From NCBI GenBank assembly GCA_021205375.1, contig JAJPXR010000039.1:1-23774 (forward strand): DNA of 23,774 nt. The letters are read 5' to 3'. Source of the DNA: Clostridiales bacterium (GTDB lineage: Bacteria; Bacillota; Clostridia; Oscillospirales; Oscillospiraceae). Below, piece by piece: positions 20,895-23,774 of this stretch (positions are counted from its first letter, which is position 1; each line of letters opens with the position of its first letter). Position numbers and translations under genes: made by a program. The notes below the pieces were generated by a model. The model saw only the letters and a list, made by a program, of their open reading frames with translations. It had not been told where the DNA came from and did not search any database.

Positions 20895-22262
20895 TTAACC
20901 GTCACTCAGGGAGCGGAAGATCCGCACCAGCATGATGACCGCAGCGATGGCCAACACGAACTCGGCAACCAGTTGGGCGTAGGCCAGACCGTAAAGGGGC
21001 CAAATCCAGTTCAGGATGAAAAGCGCGGGGATTTCCAGAACGACCTTGCGGAGAATGGCAAAAATCAACGCATTTCGGCCCATTCCGCAAGCCTGAAAGA
21101 CGCCCACCGCCAGAAAATCAATGTCCAGGAAGGGAAGCGCCAACGACATTCCATAAAGGAAGGCTCCGCCATAGGCGACCACGGATTCGTTTTCCATAAA
21201 CAGGCCGATGATCCCGCTGCCCTGGGTAAAACAAAACGCTGTACCAATCGTCATAAGCGCCAGAGAAATGCCTCCGGCAAAGGTGACGACCTTCTTCATA
21301 CGGCGATAGTTCCGGCTGGCATAGTTGTAACTGATCAGCGGCATAATGCCCTGAGAGAATCCCATCGCCACATACATGGGCACCATGGCGATCTTATGGG
21401 CGATGCCCATAGCGGAAACGGCGTCGGCGCCAAACGCGGCGGTGAAGTTGTTTAAAACCGTCATACCGGTGACATTGAGCAGGTTTTGAATGGCTGCGGG
21501 GATACCCACATTGCAAATCTGGAGGAAAATTTGCCTGTTCCAACGGAAATTCCGGGGCGAAATGCTGACGAAAGTTTTGCCCCGCCGGACAAAAAGCAGC
21601 ACGAAAAAGTACAGACAGGCCACGCAGTTGGACAGGAAGGTAGCCAGGCCCGCACCGGCGGCCCCCATGTTGAGGCCCCAGGGCAAAATAAACACCGGGT
21701 CCAAAACGATATTCAACAGGCACCCGCTCATGGTGCCGATGCTGGCGTTCATGGCCGCCCCTTCGGAGCGGACCATGTTTGCCATAACCACGTTGAGGAT
21801 CGCAGGAGCAGCCCCGCAGGTGACCGTCCACAACATATAATCAGAAGTGGCGGCCCAGGTATCAGCGGAGGCTCCGAGAATGGTCAGCAGCGGAGCCTTC
21901 AACAGGGTGCAGCCGACAGAGAGGAGCAAACTGCAAAATAAGGCGCAGTAAAAGCCCATTGCCGAAGTTTTTCGCACCGTATCATAATCTTTTCGCCCCA
22001 GCGAACGGCTCATCAGGCTGGAACTTCCCACGCCGAACAGGTTGTTCAGCGCATTGAAGGCCAGCAGCACCGGGGAGGCCAGCGTCACGGCGGCAGTTGC
22101 CACCGGGTCGTTCAGCATCCCGACAAAGTAGGTGTCGGCCAGGCTGTACAACACCATCACAAGGGAGCTTGCCACCGTGGGGACCGCCATTCTGACCACG
22201 GCTCTCGGCACCGGAGTTCGTTCAAAGAGTTCGATTTTTTCCTGTTCTGTCTTTGCAGCCAT
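20895..22262 (-). CDS. MATE-family efflux transporter
   Basis: A 455-aa polytopic membrane protein of the MATE (DinF/NorM-like) type, with about 12 transmembrane helices in two related halves. Typical blocks are VPTVASSLVMVLYSLADTYFVGML (28-51), ALNNLFGVGSSSLMSRSLG (71-89), ILPWGLNMGAAGAGLATFLSNC (193-214) and MGFSQGIMPLISYNYASRN (298-316). Members export cationic drugs or metabolites in exchange for Na+ or H+. The substrate is unknown. The ATG 22262 has AGGGGA about 9 bases upstream. The promoter at 22320-22348 carries an inverted repeat around its -10, suggesting a local repressor. Confidence 0.95.
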   Translation of the reverse strand: MAAKTEQEKIELFERTPVPRAVVRMAVPTVASSLVMVLYSLADTYFVGMLNDPVATAAVTLASPVLLAFNALNNLFGVGSSSLMSRSLGRKDYDTVRKTSAMGFYCALFCSLLLSVGCTLLKAPLLTILGASADTWAATSDYMLWTVTCGAAPAILNVVMANMVRSEGAAMNASIGTMSGCLLNIVLDPVFILPWGLNMGAAGAGLATFLSNCVACLYFFVLLFVRRGKTFVSISPRNFRWNRQIFLQICNVGIPAAIQNLLNVTGMTVLNNFTAAFGADAVSAMGIAHKIAMVPMYVAMGFSQGIMPLISYNYASRNYRRMKKVVTFAGGISLALMTIGTAFCFTQGSGIIGLFMENESVVAYGGAFLYGMSLALPFLDIDFLAVGVFQACGMGRNALIFAILRKVVLEIPALFILNWIWPLYGLAYAQLVAEFVLAIAAVIMLVRIFRSLSDG

Positions 22263-22307
22263 ACTGTATGATCCCCTGCTTTTCTATTGGATGAAATATC
22301 TGTTCCA

Positions 22308-22348
22308 TTCGTACTTTTTATTATACAGCGTACGAAAAGAAGCTGCAA
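22308..22348 (-). promoter_or_regulatory. Promoter of the MATE gene with flanking inverted repeat
   Basis: Minus strand: -35 TTGCAG (22348-22343), 17-bp spacer, -10 TATAAT (22325-22320). TTCGTAC (22308-22314) and GTACGAA (22330-22336) form a perfect inverted repeat that brackets the -10, as expected for a repressor operator. Confidence 0.75.
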
Positions 22349-22545
22349 GCATTATTATAGCAGTCCCGTCATACCCAAACAAGGCACAATCTCACAAAAT
22401 GATTGCCCATTCGTTATGTAGAGCAGCCCGAAGGCTGCCCCAGGCTGACGCCGGTTCGTCCTCCTCCAAGGCGAGGCAGAGAACGGCATCTTGCCTGACG
22501 GGAGACTGCCAAAGTGGAACAGCACCGTTTCTTCCGCTTTCTACC
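22349..22545. other. Intergenic region between the MATE gene and spoIVB
   Basis: About 200 bp with no supported gene. It contains the short GC hairpin GCAGCC-CGAA-GGCTGC (22423-22438), which reads with a UUCG loop on the minus strand. It lacks a good T-run, so it is at best a weak terminator for spoIVB. Confidence 0.4.
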
Positions 22546-23607
22546 TTATGCGCCGCAGGCGTCCAGCATGGTTTCTGCCAGGATGCCGTAGCCGCGGGTG
22601 GGGTCGTTGACGAGAACGTGTGTCACCGCCCCCACCAACCGCCCATCCTGCAAAATAGGCGAGCCGGACATCCCCTGAACGATGCCGCCGGTGGCCTCCA
22701 GCAGCTCAGCGTCTGTCACCTGGAGCAACAGGTTCCGGGTCTCCGAGGCCGCCGCCGGATAAAGCCGCAGAATCTCCACAGAATACTCCTTGACCTCATC
22801 GCCGTCTACATTGCAGAGGATGGTGGCCTTGCCGGTGCGGATCTGGCTCCGCTCTGCCACAGGCAGCGCCTCCCCGTCCAGGTCTCCGTAGAGCTGACCG
22901 AATACGCCGCAGTCGGTGTTTGCTGTCAGGCTGCCCAGGTCCTGGGTCAAATCGAAGGTGCCGTGGAGCTGCCCCGGATGGCCGCTGCTCCCCACAACGG
23001 CGCTGGTCACGGTGGCGCCCATGATGCTGCCGGTTTTCATCGGCATCAGAAGGCTGGTGTCCACATCGTTGATGCCGTGGCCCAGGGCACAGAACCGTCC
23101 GGTGACCGGGTCATACCAGGTGACGGTGCCAATGCCCGCCATGGAGTCCCGCACCCAGGCTCCCAGCTTGTAACTGCCGTCGGCCAGACAGGGCGCGGCC
23201 TCTGCGGTCACCTCCAGCCGCCGCCCGGACCGCAAGGCGGTGACCGCCAGTGTCTCCCCGCTCTGCTGGCGCAAAATCGTCTCCACCTCCTCAATGGTGT
23301 CCACCTGCTGCCCGTCCAGTTGGATGATGATGTCCCCCACCTTCAAGCCGCTCTCCCTGGCCGGGGAATAGCTGCCCTGTGCGGTGGCGATCTCCTCCAG
23401 CCCCACCACCATGACGCCGTGGGAAAACAGCTTGATGCCCACCGTTTTGCCCACCGGCACCAGCATGGTCGGCTCCGCCTGCCCGGAGCATCGGACAGCC
23501 TGCGTGTTCCAACGCTGTCCGACGGCAGTCAGCAGGAGCGCCAGCACCAGCATCATTGCCGCTCCCACCAAAGCGGCGGTGTGTGCCGTCTGTTTTTCTT
23601 CCTTCAT
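22546..23607 (-). CDS. spoIVB: SpoIVB-like sporulation serine peptidase (S55)
   Basis: A 353-aa protein made during sporulation. In Bacillus it is made in the forespore, crosses into the intermembrane space and cleaves SpoIVFA, activating SigK processing. Residue numbers are from ATG 23607. One N-terminal membrane helix (about 10-29) is followed by a PDZ domain (about 65-135; GLKVGDIIIQLDGQQVDTIEEV). The S55 peptidase domain has GHGI with H177 and the signature GGIVQGMSGSPILQDGRLVGAVTHV with nucleophile S314. It is shorter than the Bacillus protein (about 425 aa). ATG 23607 was chosen because GGAGGG lies 7 bases upstream; ATG 23622 has no ribosome site. In many Clostridia spo0A follows this gene; here a MATE gene does. 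In Bacillus its transcription depends on SigF and SigG, and sigG is interrupted in this window. Confidence 0.93.
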   Translation of the reverse strand: MKEEKQTAHTAALVGAAMMLVLALLLTAVGQRWNTQAVRCSGQAEPTMLVPVGKTVGIKLFSHGVMVVGLEEIATAQGSYSPARESGLKVGDIIIQLDGQQVDTIEEVETILRQQSGETLAVTALRSGRRLEVTAEAAPCLADGSYKLGAWVRDSMAGIGTVTWYDPVTGRFCALGHGINDVDTSLLMPMKTGSIMGATVTSAVVGSSGHPGQLHGTFDLTQDLGSLTANTDCGVFGQLYGDLDGEALPVAERSQIRTGKATILCNVDGDEVKEYSVEILRLYPAAASETRNLLLQVTDAELLEATGGIVQGMSGSPILQDGRLVGAVTHVLVNDPTRGYGILAETMLDACGA

Positions 23608-23737
23608 TCTCCATCCCTCCATCAGCGGCCTGTTCTGCGGAAAAACGCACCATTTCTGGGATATTTTTCTGTTTTACAGGCCAAATCACGCTGCCAGATT
23701 ACTATTTCTCGCTGAGACGAAAAAAAGGTTCTATAAT

Positions 23738-23774
23738 AAATGTTGGGGTCAGGTAAAGCACCTGGCCCCAAATT
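23738..23774. terminator. Hairpin at the right edge of the window
   Basis: TTGGGGTCAGGT pairs with ACCTGGCCCCAA over a 5-base loop, with one G-T wobble, and ends with ATT at the window edge. It is probably a terminator for a gene outside the window; the T-run, if present, is cut off. Confidence 0.55.

Noticed and set aside
22355..22489. 44-codon minus-strand frame beginning MPFSASPWRR
   Set aside because: No ribosome site is clear, it spans the MATE promoter and a hairpin, and no family is recognised.

Overview
This window looks like chromosomal DNA of a spore-forming, gut-type Clostridia, probably in or near the Oscillospiraceae. The reasons are a sporulation protease (SpoIVB), part of the forespore sigma factor SigG, strong GGAGG-type ribosome sites, many intrinsic terminators, and a fairly high G+C content with a clearly A+T-richer stretch at about 4.2-7.5 kb. 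Genus is an inference; no rRNA or other marker gene is present.

Left part (1-4.14 kb, all minus strand): a glycan-degradation locus. A GH20 beta-N-acetylhexosaminidase, a GNAT acetyltransferase and the start of a GH43-like glycosidase form one operon. A separate TIM-barrel glycosidase (DUF5060/DUF5605 type) has its own promoter. Both promoters carry the same box, CGATAACG, at an identical distance from a TACAAT -10, so they probably belong to one regulon.

Middle part (4.59-12.0 kb, plus strand): the right end of an integrated mobile element. In order it encodes an XRE regulator, a GAF / winged-helix / BTAD-like regulator, a promoter with six GAGGCT repeats at exact 11-bp spacing, a small zinc-ribbon protein, a second XRE regulator, a ParB-like protein, a DUF6551 protein, a MazF/PemK toxin, a 47-aa protein and a large serine recombinase. 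Terminator-like hairpins stand just upstream of several of these genes. Immediately after the recombinase the reading frame of sigG resumes at its region 3-4 half; the 5' half of sigG is not in the window. The simplest reading is that the recombinase inserted the element into sigG, that the element extends left beyond the window, and that the glycosidase genes are its cargo.

Right part (12.0-23.77 kb): ordinary chromosome. It holds a PadR regulator with a HAAS-like membrane partner, divergent from a small lipoprotein that has an in-frame stop near its end; an 0.8-kaa tannase-like esterase lipoprotein whose two C-terminal catalytic blocks are in swapped order, divergent from an OmpR-type two-component system across a symmetric operator; a LysR regulator; an HXXEE membrane protein; a MATE transporter; and spoIVB, whose family is controlled by SigF/SigG in Bacillus.

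The two most interesting points are the interrupted sigG and the candidate SARP-like regulator with its 11-bp-phased operator array, which may start a read-through cascade controlling the element.
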